From: Acetobacter lambici
GTDB taxonomy: Bacteria; Pseudomonadota; Alphaproteobacteria; Acetobacterales; Acetobacteraceae
Direction: 5' to 3'
NCBI RefSeq assembly: GCF_011516885.1
Contig: NZ_WOTD01000001.1
Location: 1 to 64,000 of the forward strand
DNA length: 64,000 nt
Shown: in pieces, positions 41,781 to 51,326 of the stretch
How the letters are laid out: every line of letters begins with the position of its first letter
Position numbering within the stretch: the stretch's first letter is position 1
The notes under the pieces: generated by a model
The model's database searches: none
Seen by the model: the letters and a program-made list of their open reading frames with translations, nothing else
What the model was told of the DNA's origin: nothing
Made by a program: the position numbers and the translations under genes

Positions 41781-43193
41781 ATGAGCCAGACAGATTTTGA
41801 CGTTATCGTCATTGGTGGTGGGCCGGGTGGTTATGTTGCCGCCCTGCGCGCCACCCAGCTTAAACTCTCGGTAGCGGTAGTGGAGGCCCAACACCTTGGC
41901 GGCATCTGCCTTAACTGGGGGTGCATTCCCACCAAGGCGCTGCTCCGGGCGTCAGAAATCAATCATCTGCTGCACGATCTGCCTGCCTACGGGTTCAAGG
42001 CCGAGGGTGTAAGCTTTGATTTTAAAAAAATTGTTGGCCGTTCACGGGCGGTTTCCAAGCAACTGTCCGCCGGCGTTGCGCATCTGCTCAAAAAAGCCAA
42101 GGTTCCGGTTTTTAATGGCTATGGCAAACTGGATGGCACCGTGGCCAATGGGCGGCGTAAGGTCCTTGTGACCAAGGACGGCGCTCCCCCGGCAACCCTG
42201 ACCGCCCAGCATGTTATTCTGGCAACCGGTGCACGCGCACGCGTTCTGCCCGGGCTGGAACCAGACGGTCAATTCGTCTGGTCCTACAAGGAAGCCCTTG
42301 TGCCAGAAACAATGCCCAAGAGCCTTGTTGTCATTGGCTCCGGTGCCATTGGAACCGAGTTTGCATCCTTTTACCGCAATATGGGTGCGGATGTAACGTT
42401 GGTAGAAGTTGCCGATCGCATCCTGCCTGTTGAAGACGAAGAGATCAGCCAGCTTGCGCGCAAGGCGTTTGAAAAACAGGGCATTCGCGTAATGACCGGC
42501 GCCAAAATTGGCGCGCTGCAAAAAACGGCGACAGAGGTCAGCATTCCCGTTACGCACAATGGCAAAACCGACACACTGGTTGCCGAACGGGTAATCTCTG
42601 CCGTTGGCATTGTCGGCAATGTGGAAAATATCGGGCTGGAAGGTACCAAAATTCAGGTCGATCGGACGCATGTGGTCACAGACACCCTGTGCCGTACGGG
42701 CGAACCCGGCGTTTATGCCATTGGCGATCTGGCAGGCGCACCATGGCTTGCCCACAAGGCCAGCCATGAGGCCGTTATGTGTGTGGAAGCCATTGCAGGC
42801 CGGAAAGTCCACCCCATTGATCCAACCAAGGTGCCCGGTTGCACCTATTGCCGCCCACAGATTGCCTCCGTTGGCTACACGGAAGCCAAAGCCCGTGACG
42901 CTGGCTATAAGGTACGCATTGGCAGGTTCCCGCTCCTTGCAAACGGCAAGGCCCTTGCCATGGGTGAGCCAGATGGGTTGATCAAAACTGTTTTTGACGC
43001 CCAGACGGGCGAACTGCTTGGCGCCCACATGATTGGCGCTGAAGTGACTGAAATGATTCAGGGGTACGTCATTGCCCGCACGGGTGAATTGACAGAAGCG
43101 GAACTGGCGGAAACCATTTTCCCACACCCGACCATTTCTGAATCCATGCATGAAGCAGTTCTTGCTGCCTATGATGGCGCTTTGCACTTCTAG
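41781..43193 (+). CDS. lpdA: Dihydrolipoyl dehydrogenase (E3)
   Basis: The 470-residue flavoprotein reoxidises dihydrolipoamide with NAD+. The FAD site is IVIGGGPGGYVAALRA near 9-24 and the redox-active disulfide is GGICLNWGCIPTKALL near 41-56. The NAD site is VVIGSGAIGTEFASFYRNMG near 182-201, and the catalytic His-Glu pair lies in FPHPTISESMHE near 448-459. ATG at 41781 is preferred, with GGGAG upstream; a start seven codons earlier is unlikely. No lipoyl domain is fused here. A hairpin terminator follows. Confidence 0.97.
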   Translation: MSQTDFDVIVIGGGPGGYVAALRATQLKLSVAVVEAQHLGGICLNWGCIPTKALLRASEINHLLHDLPAYGFKAEGVSFDFKKIVGRSRAVSKQLSAGVAHLLKKAKVPVFNGYGKLDGTVANGRRKVLVTKDGAPPATLTAQHVILATGARARVLPGLEPDGQFVWSYKEALVPETMPKSLVVIGSGAIGTEFASFYRNMGADVTLVEVADRILPVEDEEISQLARKAFEKQGIRVMTGAKIGALQKTATEVSIPVTHNGKTDTLVAERVISAVGIVGNVENIGLEGTKIQVDRTHVVTDTLCRTGEPGVYAIGDLAGAPWLAHKASHEAVMCVEAIAGRKVHPIDPTKVPGCTYCRPQIASVGYTEAKARDAGYKVRIGRFPLLANGKALAMGEPDGLIKTVFDAQTGELLGAHMIGAEVTEMIQGYVIARTGELTEAELAETIFPHPTISESMHEAVLAAYDGALHF

Positions 43194-43205
43194 CCCCTGT
43201 TTACC

Positions 43206-43253
43206 AAAGGGAAGAGGCATCAATCTCTAGGGTTTGATGTCTCATCCCCCTTT
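43206..43253 (+). terminator. Hairpin terminator after lpdA
   Basis: AAAGGG (43206-43211) pairs with CCCTTT (43248-43253), and inside it GAGGCATCAA pairs with TTGATGTCTC with one G-U. The base ends in CCCTTT. It probably ends the pdh operon, 13 bases after the stop. Confidence 0.6.
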
Positions 43254-43321
43254 CATCACCTCTTCACGCCTTGACGGGCAGGCGAGGGCATTCCAGTTCT
43301 ATCTGCACTCTTTGGGTATAA

Positions 43322-44308
43322 ATGGGCGAAGTCATGTCTACTCGTGTCGAGATTGATCATCGAAAAGGTGGGACAAGCCGGATAAGGCATCCGGAAAAAG
43401 CCCATCGGCCGGACAATCCCATTGCCCGCAAACCGGAGTGGATACGCGTTAGAGCGCCAAACCACCCGACATACCACGAAACCCGCGCTCTCATGCGTGA
43501 CAACAAGCTTATTACCGTGTGTGAGGAGGCCGCCTGCCCCAATATTGGGGAATGCTGGTCCCAGCGCCATGCCACCATGATGATCATGGGGGAAATCTGC
43601 ACCCGTGCCTGTGCGTTCTGCAATGTCAGCACCGGTCTGCCCAAACCGCTGGATGAGGGTGAGCCAGAACGCGTGGCCGAAGCCGTAGCCAAGCTGGGCC
43701 TGCGGCATGTAGTCATTACCTCCGTGGACCGTGATGACCTGCCCGATGGCGGCGCACTGCATTTTGCCCATGTTATTCAGGCCATTCGCGCCATATCCCC
43801 CACCACGACAATTGAAATCCTGACCCCGGATTTTTTGCGTAAGGACAAGGCGTTGGAGGTGGTTGTTAAAGCCCGCCCAGACGTGTTCAACCATAATCTG
43901 GAAACCGTGCCACGCCTGTACCCAACCATTCGGCCGGGAGCGCGCTATTACCAGTCCATGCGCCTGCTGGACCGGGTCAAACAGCTTGATCCATCCATTT
44001 TCACCAAGTCCGGACTGATGCTCGGGCTGGGAGAGGAAAAAATGGAAATCGCTCAGGTCATGGATGATCTGCGCATTGCTGATGTGGATTTTATTACAAT
44101 GGGACAGTATTTGCAGCCCACGGTCAAGCATGCTGCCGTTGCGTGCTTTGTCACACCACAGGAATTCGAGGACTACGGCACCATGGCACGCGTAAAAGGC
44201 TTTTTACAGGTAAGCGCGAGCCCCCTTACGCGGTCTTCCTACCATGCTGATACAGACTTTGCGCAACTCCGCGAAGCACGCAACAAACGCCTGAAGGAGG
44301 CTCTGTAA
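43322..44308 (+). CDS. lipA: Lipoyl synthase
   Basis: The 328-residue radical AdoMet enzyme inserts two sulfurs into protein-bound octanoyl groups, making the lipoyl cofactor used by the pdh complex encoded just upstream. The auxiliary-cluster motif is [13 protein letters not shown] near 62-74, the radical AdoMet cluster is CTRACAFC near 89-96, and the Ser ligand lies in the C-terminal TRSSYHAD near 306-313. About 45 leader residues precede the core; ATG at 43322 or 43334 could be used. Its stop overlaps the next ATG (TAATG). Confidence 0.97.
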   Translation: MGEVMSTRVEIDHRKGGTSRIRHPEKAHRPDNPIARKPEWIRVRAPNHPTYHETRALMRDNKLITVCEEAACPNIGECWSQRHATMMIMGEICTRACAFCNVSTGLPKPLDEGEPERVAEAVAKLGLRHVVITSVDRDDLPDGGALHFAHVIQAIRAISPTTTIEILTPDFLRKDKALEVVVKARPDVFNHNLETVPRLYPTIRPGARYYQSMRLLDRVKQLDPSIFTKSGLMLGLGEEKMEIAQVMDDLRIADVDFITMGQYLQPTVKHAAVACFVTPQEFEDYGTMARVKGFLQVSASPLTRSSYHADTDFAQLREARNKRLKEAL

Positions 44309-44802
44309 TGCCCAAACACGCAGAGACGCGTGTTCTGCCCTATCGCCCTGACCAGATTTTTGATCTGGTCGCGGACGTTGCACACTACCCGGCCTTTTTA
44401 CCCTGGTGCGTTGCCGCACGCTTGCGCACACGCACCGAAACAGAGCTTGTAGCCGACCTGACCATAGGTTTTGGCCCGTTCCGTGAAAGCTTTACCTCCC
44501 GCGTCACATTGGATCGGCCAAGCACAATTACCGTTCGCTATGAACGCGGGCCATTCCGCTACCTGCGCAATGTGTGGAAGTTCACACCACATGCCAGCGG
44601 CTGTCAGGTCGATTTTTTTGTCGACTTTGAGTTCAACTCCCGCATTCTCCAAGCAGCAATCGGAGTGGTCTTTACCGAGGCAACCCGCCTTATGGTCTCT
44701 GCTTTTATCAAGCGTGCCAAAGAAGTTTATGGGCCACCAACCATGCAGGCGGGTTCCACAACAACCAACCCTGCCATTTCGGGCCAGAAGACGGTAAGCT
44801 AA
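44308..44802 (+). CDS. START-domain coenzyme Q-binding protein (Coq10/RatA family)
   Basis: The 164-residue protein has the START/polyketide-cyclase fold (about 5-145). The entry [40 protein letters not shown] near 22-41 and FVDFEFNSRILQ near 106-117 fit the Coq10/RatA family. Members bind ubiquinone and support respiratory electron flow. The name RatA refers to an E. coli homologue once proposed as a toxin, which is a less likely role here. Overlap with lipA and the alphaproteobacterial lipA-coq10 order support a housekeeping job. Confidence 0.88.
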   Translation: MPKHAETRVLPYRPDQIFDLVADVAHYPAFLPWCVAARLRTRTETELVADLTIGFGPFRESFTSRVTLDRPSTITVRYERGPFRYLRNVWKFTPHASGCQVDFFVDFEFNSRILQAAIGVVFTEATRLMVSAFIKRAKEVYGPPTMQAGSTTTNPAISGQKTVS

Positions 44803-44863
44803 ACTGCGCGGCAATAGCCGCTTAGAGGACAGAGTTCAGCCCATGACCAAAAGGGAGCAGATC

Positions 44864-45181
44864 ATGCCCAGACTGTTTTATCTGCTCGCACTTTTGGAAC
44901 TGCTAACGCCTGTAGCATACGCTCTGGCAGACAGTGCGCCACCACAAATGGCACAACACGTGGCACAGACAGCGCATCCACGTGCAGAGCCCAACAGCCC
45001 GGACGCCACGGATACGCTCAATGCCCGCAGTCTGGCCCATGCCCAGCAACCCAAGCCTGTAGAACCAGCAAAGCCCGTAGCTATGCCCATTTTACCCGAT
45101 GGCACCATAGCCAGTGGTACTGGCGTTATGGCCCCTGAGTTACTGGAAGCCCCTGTTTATAATCCGGCAGACAGGCGATAA
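44864..45181 (+). CDS. Small secreted protein of unknown function
   Basis: The 105-residue product has a signal peptide (MPRLFYLLALLELLTPVAYA) followed by a low-complexity, Ala/Pro/His-rich chain with no recognised domain. GGGAG close upstream supports ATG 44864 over the one at 44843. It lies between the START-domain gene and convergent pncC. It may be a periplasmic or surface protein. Codon use is like the neighbours, so it appears to be a real gene, but I do not recognise a family. Confidence 0.6.
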   Translation: MPRLFYLLALLELLTPVAYALADSAPPQMAQHVAQTAHPRAEPNSPDATDTLNARSLAHAQQPKPVEPAKPVAMPILPDGTIASGTGVMAPELLEAPVYNPADRR

Positions 45182-45199
45182 CCCGGCCCTACAGACCGA

Positions 45200-45706
45200 T
45201 TACAACCGGGCGCAAATAAGTGTCAGGGCATGCAATACGGCCTGTTCACGCACACTCGCCCGATCGCCAGAAAATATCTGTCTGCTTGTTCGGGTTGCTC
45301 CACCCCGCAACGCAGTCGCAAACCAGACCAGACCAACAGGTTTGTCTTCACTGCCACCACCGGGGCCTGCAATACCAGAAATGGAAATAGCAATACCTGC
45401 CGTGCAGCAGGCATTAAGCGCCCCCTCGGCCATTTGCTCGACCGTTTGAGCACTCACCGCACCATAGGCCGCTAAAGTACCCGCCTGTACGCCAAGCACA
45501 GCCTGCTTCATGCTGTTGGAATAGGTTACAAACCCACCTTCCGTCACATCTGACGATCCGGCAAAATGTGTTAACGCCCCAGCTACCAATCCACCTGTAC
45601 AGCTTTCCGCCGTAACAACCCTTATCCCGGCAAGGCGTAACAGCTCCAGAGCACGGGCCGCCTCAGCCAAAACCGCAGGACCAAAAAGCACCGCCTGATC
45701 ACTCAT
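45200..45706 (-). CDS. pncC: CinA C-terminal-type nicotinamide-nucleotide amidohydrolase
   Basis: The 168-residue protein is the stand-alone CinA C-terminal domain. It hydrolyses nicotinamide mononucleotide to nicotinate mononucleotide in NAD recycling. The conserved TAESCTGGLVAGALT near 32-46 carries the active Ser. GSSDVTEGGFVTYSNSMKQ is near 51-69, and SGIAGPGGGSEDKPVGLVWF near 112-131. Length matches the short family. It lies 12 bases after pgpA in the same direction. Confidence 0.94.
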   Translation of the reverse strand: MSDQAVLFGPAVLAEAARALELLRLAGIRVVTAESCTGGLVAGALTHFAGSSDVTEGGFVTYSNSMKQAVLGVQAGTLAAYGAVSAQTVEQMAEGALNACCTAGIAISISGIAGPGGGSEDKPVGLVWFATALRGGATRTSRQIFSGDRASVREQAVLHALTLICARL

Positions 45707-45718
45707 GTTTCGCCCCTT

Positions 45719-46201
45719 TTACGACCGCAAAGCCCATATTTTACGCAGTGCCAGCACACAACCTGCACTGGCAGCACCGGCCAGTACGTCATCCCCCATA
45801 ACACCCAAAGCATCATGCCGCTTGTCCAACGTGCCAATGGGGCCGGGTTTGGTAATATCGAATGCGCGGAACAGGCCAAACGCCACAATTGGCCATAACA
45901 GCCGATGCGTGGTTCTGGCGGCGGTTTCATTAGTATTGCTGTCGGGCAAACAGGCCAGCAGGGCGATCCACATGCCCGCCACTTCATCAATCACAATCCA
46001 GCTGTGATCTTCACCTTCCCCCGCGCGGGCCGTGGCCCACCAGCCCACAAGTGTCGCTGCAACTGCGGCGCAAACCAGCGCGCGAGGCCGCCTTAGCAAA
46101 GGCAACCCTACCAGTAACGCCGCTGCCGACCCAACGGTACCGGGGGCACGGGGTGCCAGACCACAGCCTCCAAAAGTTGCTATCAGACGGGCAGGGGTCA
46201 T
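45719..46201 (-). CDS. pgpA: Phosphatidylglycerophosphatase A
   Basis: The 160-residue inner membrane enzyme dephosphorylates phosphatidylglycerophosphate to phosphatidylglycerol, the substrate of cardiolipin synthase encoded about 10 kb downstream. PgpA features are FGGCGLAPRAPGTVGSAAAL near 10-29, the metal-binding VIDEVAGMWIALL near 70-82, and KPGPIGTLDKRHDALGVMGDDVLAG near 117-141. Three to four hydrophobic helices are predicted. Its ATG overlaps the lytic transglycosylase stop by four bases. Confidence 0.95.
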   Translation of the reverse strand: MTPARLIATFGGCGLAPRAPGTVGSAAALLVGLPLLRRPRALVCAAVAATLVGWWATARAGEGEDHSWIVIDEVAGMWIALLACLPDSNTNETAARTTHRLLWPIVAFGLFRAFDITKPGPIGTLDKRHDALGVMGDDVLAGAASAGCVLALRKIWALRS

Positions 46202-48174
46202 CGTGGTGTTTCCAGTGCTTTATAAACAATCATGTTTTCCCACACACGCTGCACGTAATTCCGTGTCTCGGCGTAGGGTATATTTTCCACCCAGTCGATC
46301 ATCTGCTCCATATCCCCCCCGGTGCGGGCGGGGTCTCCGGCTGTGCTCAGCCATCTGGCCAGCCGGGTGGGGCCACCATTATACGCAGCAGCCATATAGG
46401 GAACGATAGGGCCAAACCGATCCTGCATGTGGAGCAGGTAGGCTGTGCCCAGTTGCATGTTATTCTGCGGGTTCCGCAGCCCCAGAGCCGTGGCGGCTGA
46501 CTGGGGCACCCCTGCGGCGCGCACCATGTCCGCTGCTGTGGAGGGTTTGAGCTGCATAAGTCCGATCGCGTTGGAAGGGCTTATGGCATCCGGGGTGAAG
46601 CTGCTCTCCTGCCGCATCAGGCCCATAACAAAATCCCGGGGCAGATTGCTCTGTGGCGGTGTGTAGGGCAGCGGCCAGCCTGAGCGCAGCATAAACACAC
46701 CGTCACGCCCAGCATGCCGGGCAATGGTCACGGCAATATCAGGCACTCCTAGCCGCAAGGCCAGAGAGGAGAGAGCCTGACGCTGCGGTGTCTGCGTAAC
46801 CTGTTTTTCAAACAGATTCAAAAAATCGCGCGTATGGTCCTTATCCCCCATGGACGCCAGCCTGAGGGCAGCCAGAAGCAGGTCATTGTCCGCAGGCAGG
46901 CTCTCCTCAGAAGATGAAGGAGATGCATTGTTGGCTGACAGGAGATTTTGCACGATCAACGCTGGCACCTGCTCGGGTGCTAGCAGCGCATTACCCGGAC
47001 CAGCCAGTGTTGCCGCGGCCATCTGACCATAATAGGTACCAGGGTATGCTGCTGCACGGGTCCAGTCTGCCTGTGCGGAGGCCATGTTACCCCCGGCGGC
47101 ACGGGCACGTCCAAGCCAGTAGAACCCTCGGCTACAGGTAATAAGAGACGAAGAGCTTGTAAGCTGGCGAAAGAAGTCTTCCGCCGTTACCGTATCATGC
47201 TGCATACGCAGCGCGATCCAGCCGCTCAGGAACACGGCATCCAGCCGACTTTCACCATCAGCGACCGTGTCATTCGCTACAGCAAAAGCATCCTCTGCCC
47301 GATTCTGCTGGATCAGTTCACGCGCCAACCCATCGCGTTCCCGCCAGAACAGTTTGGAGCGTGTCGTTCTTTCCGCCTCAACCGCTCCGGCCTTCCACAA
47401 GGCAACAGCATCATCATATCGCTGCCGTTTGCGTAGCCAGCGGGCCAGATCCAGCACAAGCCACGGATCCGTGCGTGAGGAAGAGGGAAGGGCGTCAAAC
47501 AGGGATTGCGCAGTTGCGTCATTGTTCCGTAACGCCAGACGCGCTTGAGCTAACGGCTGCCTGGCGGTGGAAAGATAAGGCAGGGTCTGCTGGGCAGCAC
47601 TTACCAGTCCCGTGCGTTCCTGCCGGTCAAAACGCAACCATGAGCTTTGGGGCGTAAGAACCGCACCAAATGTCGTAGCCAGAGCACTGGCAGCAGTTGG
47701 TGTATCGTTACCATCCGTCCATGCTGTCAGGGCCTCGCCTGCCAGTTGTTGCTGGAGTGGCTTATTATCCGCCAGTTGCGTCGCACACTGTGCGAGTGCT
47801 GGCGCATAAGTCAGCTTTTGGCTCTGGCACAAACGGGCCAGAACCTGTGCATCTGTCTCGTTCGCCAGGGCCTGCTGCATACGCAGGACCAGAACCGACC
47901 AGCGCGGCCATATACTGCCGGATTGCAAAAAGTCCGCGTAATCCTGAGCGCTGGCATGTGTTGGTCCAACAAGACGGAGCCACACATCCAACCGGTCGTT
48001 CAGGCTCCCTGTAAACGGTGCCCCCTGTGTGGACGCAGCACTCCCTGCTGGCGCGTCCTCCCCAGTTGCAGACACCTGCTGTGCAGAGGGGCCGGAACAG
48101 GCGGTCAGCGAAAAACCGACCAGAGAGACCGCAGCGACAAGCTGCCGCCGCCATGAAGGATAAAAACGGATCAT
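46198..48174 (-). CDS. Soluble-type lytic murein transglycosylase, predicted lipoprotein
   Basis: The 658-residue enzyme cleaves the MurNAc-GlcNAc link of peptidoglycan with anhydro-ring formation. It starts with a lipoprotein signal ending LTAC (Cys about 26), so it is likely tethered to the outer membrane. An alpha-superhelical region of SLT type (about 60-480) precedes the catalytic SLT domain, with the general acid Glu in MRQESSF near 523. IGLMQLKPSTAADM and AAYNGGPTRLARWL near 595 are the family motifs. It heads slt-pgpA-pncC. Confidence 0.93.
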   Translation of the reverse strand: MIRFYPSWRRQLVAAVSLVGFSLTACSGPSAQQVSATGEDAPAGSAASTQGAPFTGSLNDRLDVWLRLVGPTHASAQDYADFLQSGSIWPRWSVLVLRMQQALANETDAQVLARLCQSQKLTYAPALAQCATQLADNKPLQQQLAGEALTAWTDGNDTPTAASALATTFGAVLTPQSSWLRFDRQERTGLVSAAQQTLPYLSTARQPLAQARLALRNNDATAQSLFDALPSSSRTDPWLVLDLARWLRKRQRYDDAVALWKAGAVEAERTTRSKLFWRERDGLARELIQQNRAEDAFAVANDTVADGESRLDAVFLSGWIALRMQHDTVTAEDFFRQLTSSSSLITCSRGFYWLGRARAAGGNMASAQADWTRAAAYPGTYYGQMAAATLAGPGNALLAPEQVPALIVQNLLSANNASPSSSEESLPADNDLLLAALRLASMGDKDHTRDFLNLFEKQVTQTPQRQALSSLALRLGVPDIAVTIARHAGRDGVFMLRSGWPLPYTPPQSNLPRDFVMGLMRQESSFTPDAISPSNAIGLMQLKPSTAADMVRAAGVPQSAATALGLRNPQNNMQLGTAYLLHMQDRFGPIVPYMAAAYNGGPTRLARWLSTAGDPARTGGDMEQMIDWVENIPYAETRNYVQRVWENMIVYKALETPR

Positions 48175-48257
48175 ACCCGAGATTCAACGGGTTTCTTATA
48201 ATTTGGCAAGCTCTTTTGTTGGATGAAAAGAGCCTGCCTGTCACACCTGCGTCAGGC

Positions 48258-48866
48258 TCAGGACAGGTGGCCCCAGACCTCCCCACCACCGCTCACGATC
48301 AGTTCCACAGCGACGGCGAGAACAACCAGCAGCCCCACCCACGAAATCCATTTGTAACGCTCAAGCAGACGCGCAATCAGTGATGCCGCAAGCCCCATAA
48401 GCACCACGGACAGGGCAAGACCCATGACCAGAATACCGGGGTGTTCACGCGCAGCCCCCGCAACCGCCAGCACGTTATCTAAGCTCATGGACAGATCGGC
48501 GATCAGAATTTTGATAATGGCCGAACGCAGGCTGCCCGGTGCAGCCGTACCATCCCCATCAGCCGCCTGACTATGCTGCATCTCGCGGTACATACGCCAG
48601 CAGACCCACAGCAACAGCAGACCGCCCGCCAGTGTAAGACCAACAATTGCAAGCAGTTTGACCGCAACCAGCGCCAGCAGCACCCGGATAACAGCCGCCA
48701 GCCCCACACCGGCCCAAATGGCCTTGCGCCGCTGCGCCCCACTGAGCGAGCGCACGGCCATGCCAATGACAACTGCGTTGTCTCCGGCCAGAGTAACATC
48801 GATCAGCACAACCTGCAGGAGGGCGGCTACTGCCGGAAAACTGGCAGAATCAAATAGGTTGGCCAC
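48258..48866 (-). CDS. TerC-family integral membrane protein
   Basis: The 202-residue protein has about six membrane segments and the TerC signature acidic clusters: LLQVVLIDVTLAGDNAVVIG near 15-34 and KILIADLSMSLDNVLAVAG near 117-135. Family members are linked to metal-ion (Mn, Ca) handling at the membrane or to tellurite resistance. The start is taken as GTG at 48866, seven bases after GGAG; an upstream ATG at 48932 adds 22 residues unlike the family. I see no Mn-riboswitch-like structure in the short upstream region. It is divergent from purB. Confidence 0.85.
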   Translation of the reverse strand: MANLFDSASFPAVAALLQVVLIDVTLAGDNAVVIGMAVRSLSGAQRRKAIWAGVGLAAVIRVLLALVAVKLLAIVGLTLAGGLLLLWVCWRMYREMQHSQAADGDGTAAPGSLRSAIIKILIADLSMSLDNVLAVAGAAREHPGILVMGLALSVVLMGLAASLIARLLERYKWISWVGLLVVLAVAVELIVSGGGEVWGHLS

Positions 48867-49029
48867 AATAACTCCGATTCCAAAACAAGCATTGAATGGC
48901 GGGAATTTCTGGCACATGGCAGAAAATGTCAAAGTTTTCCATATTGCGGGCAGACGACATGCGCGAAATCCGCTAGAGAGGCGCCACCTGTTCTGACGTT
49001 CTAACTGTTCTGGTTAAGGAATTCGCGTT

Positions 49030-50379
49030 ATGGTGCCGCGCTATACCCGCCCCGTCATGGCCGCAATCTGGTCCCCTGAAAACCGCTATCGAATCTGGTT
49101 CGAGATCGAAGCTCTGGCCTGTGAGGCCATGGCCGAATACGGGACAGTCCCCAAGGAAGCCGCCAGGATCGTGCGTGAAAAAGGTGATGCCGCCATGGCC
49201 GCTTTTTCCGATGCAGATCTTGCCAGAATTGATGAAATCGAAGCCGAAACCCGGCATGACGTCATTGCGTTCCTGACATGGCTTGCAGAGAAGGTTGGCC
49301 CCGAAAGCCGCTTTGTCCACTTGGGCATGACCTCCTCGGACGTGCTGGACACCTGCCTTGCCGTGCAGCTTGTGCAGGCCACGGACCTGCTGCTCAAGGA
49401 CCTGGACGATACTCTGGCCGCGCTGAAGGCCCGTGCGTTTGAACACAAACACACGCTGACCATTGGCCGCAGCCACGGCATTCATGCCGAACCCACGTCT
49501 TTTGGTCTCAAGATTGCTGGCCATTATGCCGAGTTCGCCCGGAACAGAACCCGCCTTGAAACCGCACGGGCCGAAATTGCCACATGCGCCATTTCCGGCG
49601 CGGTCGGCACCTATGCCCATCTGGACCCGCGGGTGGAAGCCTATGTGGCCGAACGTCTTGGCCTTCAGGCTGAGGCTGTTTCCACGCAGGTTATCCCGCG
49701 TGATCGCCATGCTGCATTCTTCTGTGCTCTGGCCGTGATCGCCAGCGGCATTGAACGGCTTGCAACAGAAGTCCGCCACCTTCAGCGCTCGGAAGTACGC
49801 GAGGCGGAGGAATTCTTCCATCCGGGGCAGAAGGGGTCTTCCGCCATGCCCCACAAACGCAACCCCGTGCTGACCGAAAACCTGACCGGCCTTGCCCGTC
49901 TGGTGCGCGCAGCCGTTATTCCCGCACTGGAAAACGTAGCCCTGTGGCATGAGCGCGACATCAGCCACTCCTCGGTTGAGCGTAACATCTGCCCCGATGC
50001 CACCATCGGGCTGGACTTTGCCCTTGCCCGCCTGTCCGGCATGATTTCCAAACTTGTGGTCTATCCCGACCGCATGGCCGCGAATATCGAAAGCCTTGGC
50101 GGGGTCGTACACTCGGGCGAGGTCCTGCTTGCACTGGCCAAAGCAGGGATGTCGCGCGAGGATGCCTACCGTATTGTCCAGCGCAATGCGATGGCCACAT
50201 GGACCAAACTGGGCACGCCCGAAGGTAAGACCTTCCGTGAAAATCTGGCGGATGATACCGAAATCTCAGGCCGCATTCCCGTCGATGTGCTTGACGCCGC
50301 CATGGACGGCCGCCAGCACCTGAAAGCGCTGGATTTCCAGTTTGAAAAAATCTTTGGCGAGGCAGGCCCCAAGCAGTAA
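49030..50379 (+). CDS. purB: Adenylosuccinate lyase
   Basis: The 449-residue enzyme acts twice in purine synthesis, on SAICAR and on adenylosuccinate. It begins MVPRYTRPVMAAIWSPENRY as in alphaproteobacterial orthologues. Active-site parts are FVHLGMTSSDVLDTCLAVQL near 95-114 (SSD), TIGRSHGIHAEPTSFGLK near 143-160 (catalytic His) and the fumarase-superfamily signature GSSAMPHKRNP near 267-277. It heads the purine group, though a hairpin and a 150-base gap separate it from purC. Confidence 0.97.
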   Translation: MVPRYTRPVMAAIWSPENRYRIWFEIEALACEAMAEYGTVPKEAARIVREKGDAAMAAFSDADLARIDEIEAETRHDVIAFLTWLAEKVGPESRFVHLGMTSSDVLDTCLAVQLVQATDLLLKDLDDTLAALKARAFEHKHTLTIGRSHGIHAEPTSFGLKIAGHYAEFARNRTRLETARAEIATCAISGAVGTYAHLDPRVEAYVAERLGLQAEAVSTQVIPRDRHAAFFCALAVIASGIERLATEVRHLQRSEVREAEEFFHPGQKGSSAMPHKRNPVLTENLTGLARLVRAAVIPALENVALWHERDISHSSVERNICPDATIGLDFALARLSGMISKLVVYPDRMAANIESLGGVVHSGEVLLALAKAGMSREDAYRIVQRNAMATWTKLGTPEGKTFRENLADDTEISGRIPVDVLDAAMDGRQHLKALDFQFEKIFGEAGPKQ

Positions 50380-50387
50380 GGCCTGCC
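50361..50387 (+). terminator. Hairpin spanning the purB stop codon
   Basis: GGCAGGCC (50361-50368) and GGCCTGCC (50380-50387) are exact complements with an 11-base loop that contains the TAA. No strong T-run follows (CGTCCTTT), so it may attenuate or stabilise the purB mRNA rather than end it fully. Confidence 0.4.
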
Positions 50388-50530
50388 CGTCCTTTACAGG
50401 CTGTATCCTCCATGCGGGAAGCCTGCTATGAACATTGGGTCAGTAAAGGGGTGAACCACGCACTCGGTTCCCCCGGTTTTTGGGGCGGTCGCCCAGCCGC
50501 CCTTACACATTTCGACAGGTAAGGATCATC

Positions 50531-51298
50531 ATGGCCCGTCGCCGCCAGCTTTATGAAGGTAAAGCCAAAATCCTCTTTGAAGGTCCAGAACCGGGGACCC
50601 TTGTGCAATACTTCAAGGACGATGCCACGGCTGGCAATGGTGCCAAAAGCGGTGTGATTACCGGCAAGGGCGTGCTCAACAACCGCATTAGCGAGCATCT
50701 GATGCTCCGCTTGCACGAAATTGGCATCCCCACGCACTTTATCCGCCGGATCAACATGCGTGAGCAGTTGGTAAAGGAAGTGGAGATCATCCCGCTTGAA
50801 GTGGTGATCCGCAATGTTGCCGCTGGCAGCATTTCCAAACGCTTCAATATTCCTGAAGGCCAACGGCTGCCGCGCCCGATTGTCGAATTCTATTACAAGA
50901 ATGACGAACTAGGCGACCCGCTGGTATCGGAAGACCATATTATTGCATTTGGCTGGGCCTGCCCCCATGACTTGGAAGACATTACGGGCATGGCCATGCG
51001 CGTAAACGACTTTCTGTGCGGTCTGTTCAGCGGCATTGGCATCCAGTTGGTGGACTTCAAGCTTGAGTTCGGCCGCTGCTGGGAAGGTGAGGACATGCGC
51101 ATTGTTCTGGCCGACGAAATTTCGCCCGACAACTGCCGCCTGTGGGACCTTCGCACAAACGAAAAGCTCGACAAGGACCGCTTCCGCCGCGATCTGGGCA
51201 ATGTGAAGGAAGCGTATCAGGAAGTGGCGCGCCGCATGGGCATTCTGCCCGAAAACGGTGCCGCGGGCGACATGAAAGGCCCAGAAACAGTTCAGTAA
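50531..51298 (+). CDS. purC: Phosphoribosylaminoimidazole-succinocarboxamide synthase
   Basis: The 255-residue enzyme joins aspartate to CAIR to make SAICAR. The ATG at 50531 follows AAGGA and begins [20 protein letters not shown], matching the family; an upstream frame extension is not coding-like. ATP and substrate motifs seen include [15 protein letters not shown] near 44-58, [15 protein letters not shown] near 93-107 and [15 protein letters not shown] near 174-188. [14 protein letters not shown] lies near 195-208. The next gene, purS, is 28 bases downstream. Confidence 0.97.
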   Translation: MARRRQLYEGKAKILFEGPEPGTLVQYFKDDATAGNGAKSGVITGKGVLNNRISEHLMLRLHEIGIPTHFIRRINMREQLVKEVEIIPLEVVIRNVAAGSISKRFNIPEGQRLPRPIVEFYYKNDELGDPLVSEDHIIAFGWACPHDLEDITGMAMRVNDFLCGLFSGIGIQLVDFKLEFGRCWEGEDMRIVLADEISPDNCRLWDLRTNEKLDKDRFRRDLGNVKEAYQEVARRMGILPENGAAGDMKGPETVQ

Positions 51299-51326
51299 CC
51301 CCTACGGGTACTTTGGGAGTTTGAGA

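Noticed and set aside
44308-44802. RatA toxin reading of the START-domain protein
   Set aside because: The adjacent lipA and the widespread alphaproteobacterial order fit a coenzyme Q-binding role better, and no antitoxin partner (RatB-like) is adjacent.
48985-49015. Triple GTTCT repeats upstream of purB, considered as a LexA site
   Set aside because: The spacings between GTTC units are 4 and 5 bases, not the 7 of the alphaproteobacterial LexA operator.
48867-49029. Manganese (yybP-ykoY) riboswitch ahead of the TerC-family gene
   Set aside because: The short upstream region does not show the conserved paired loops of that riboswitch.
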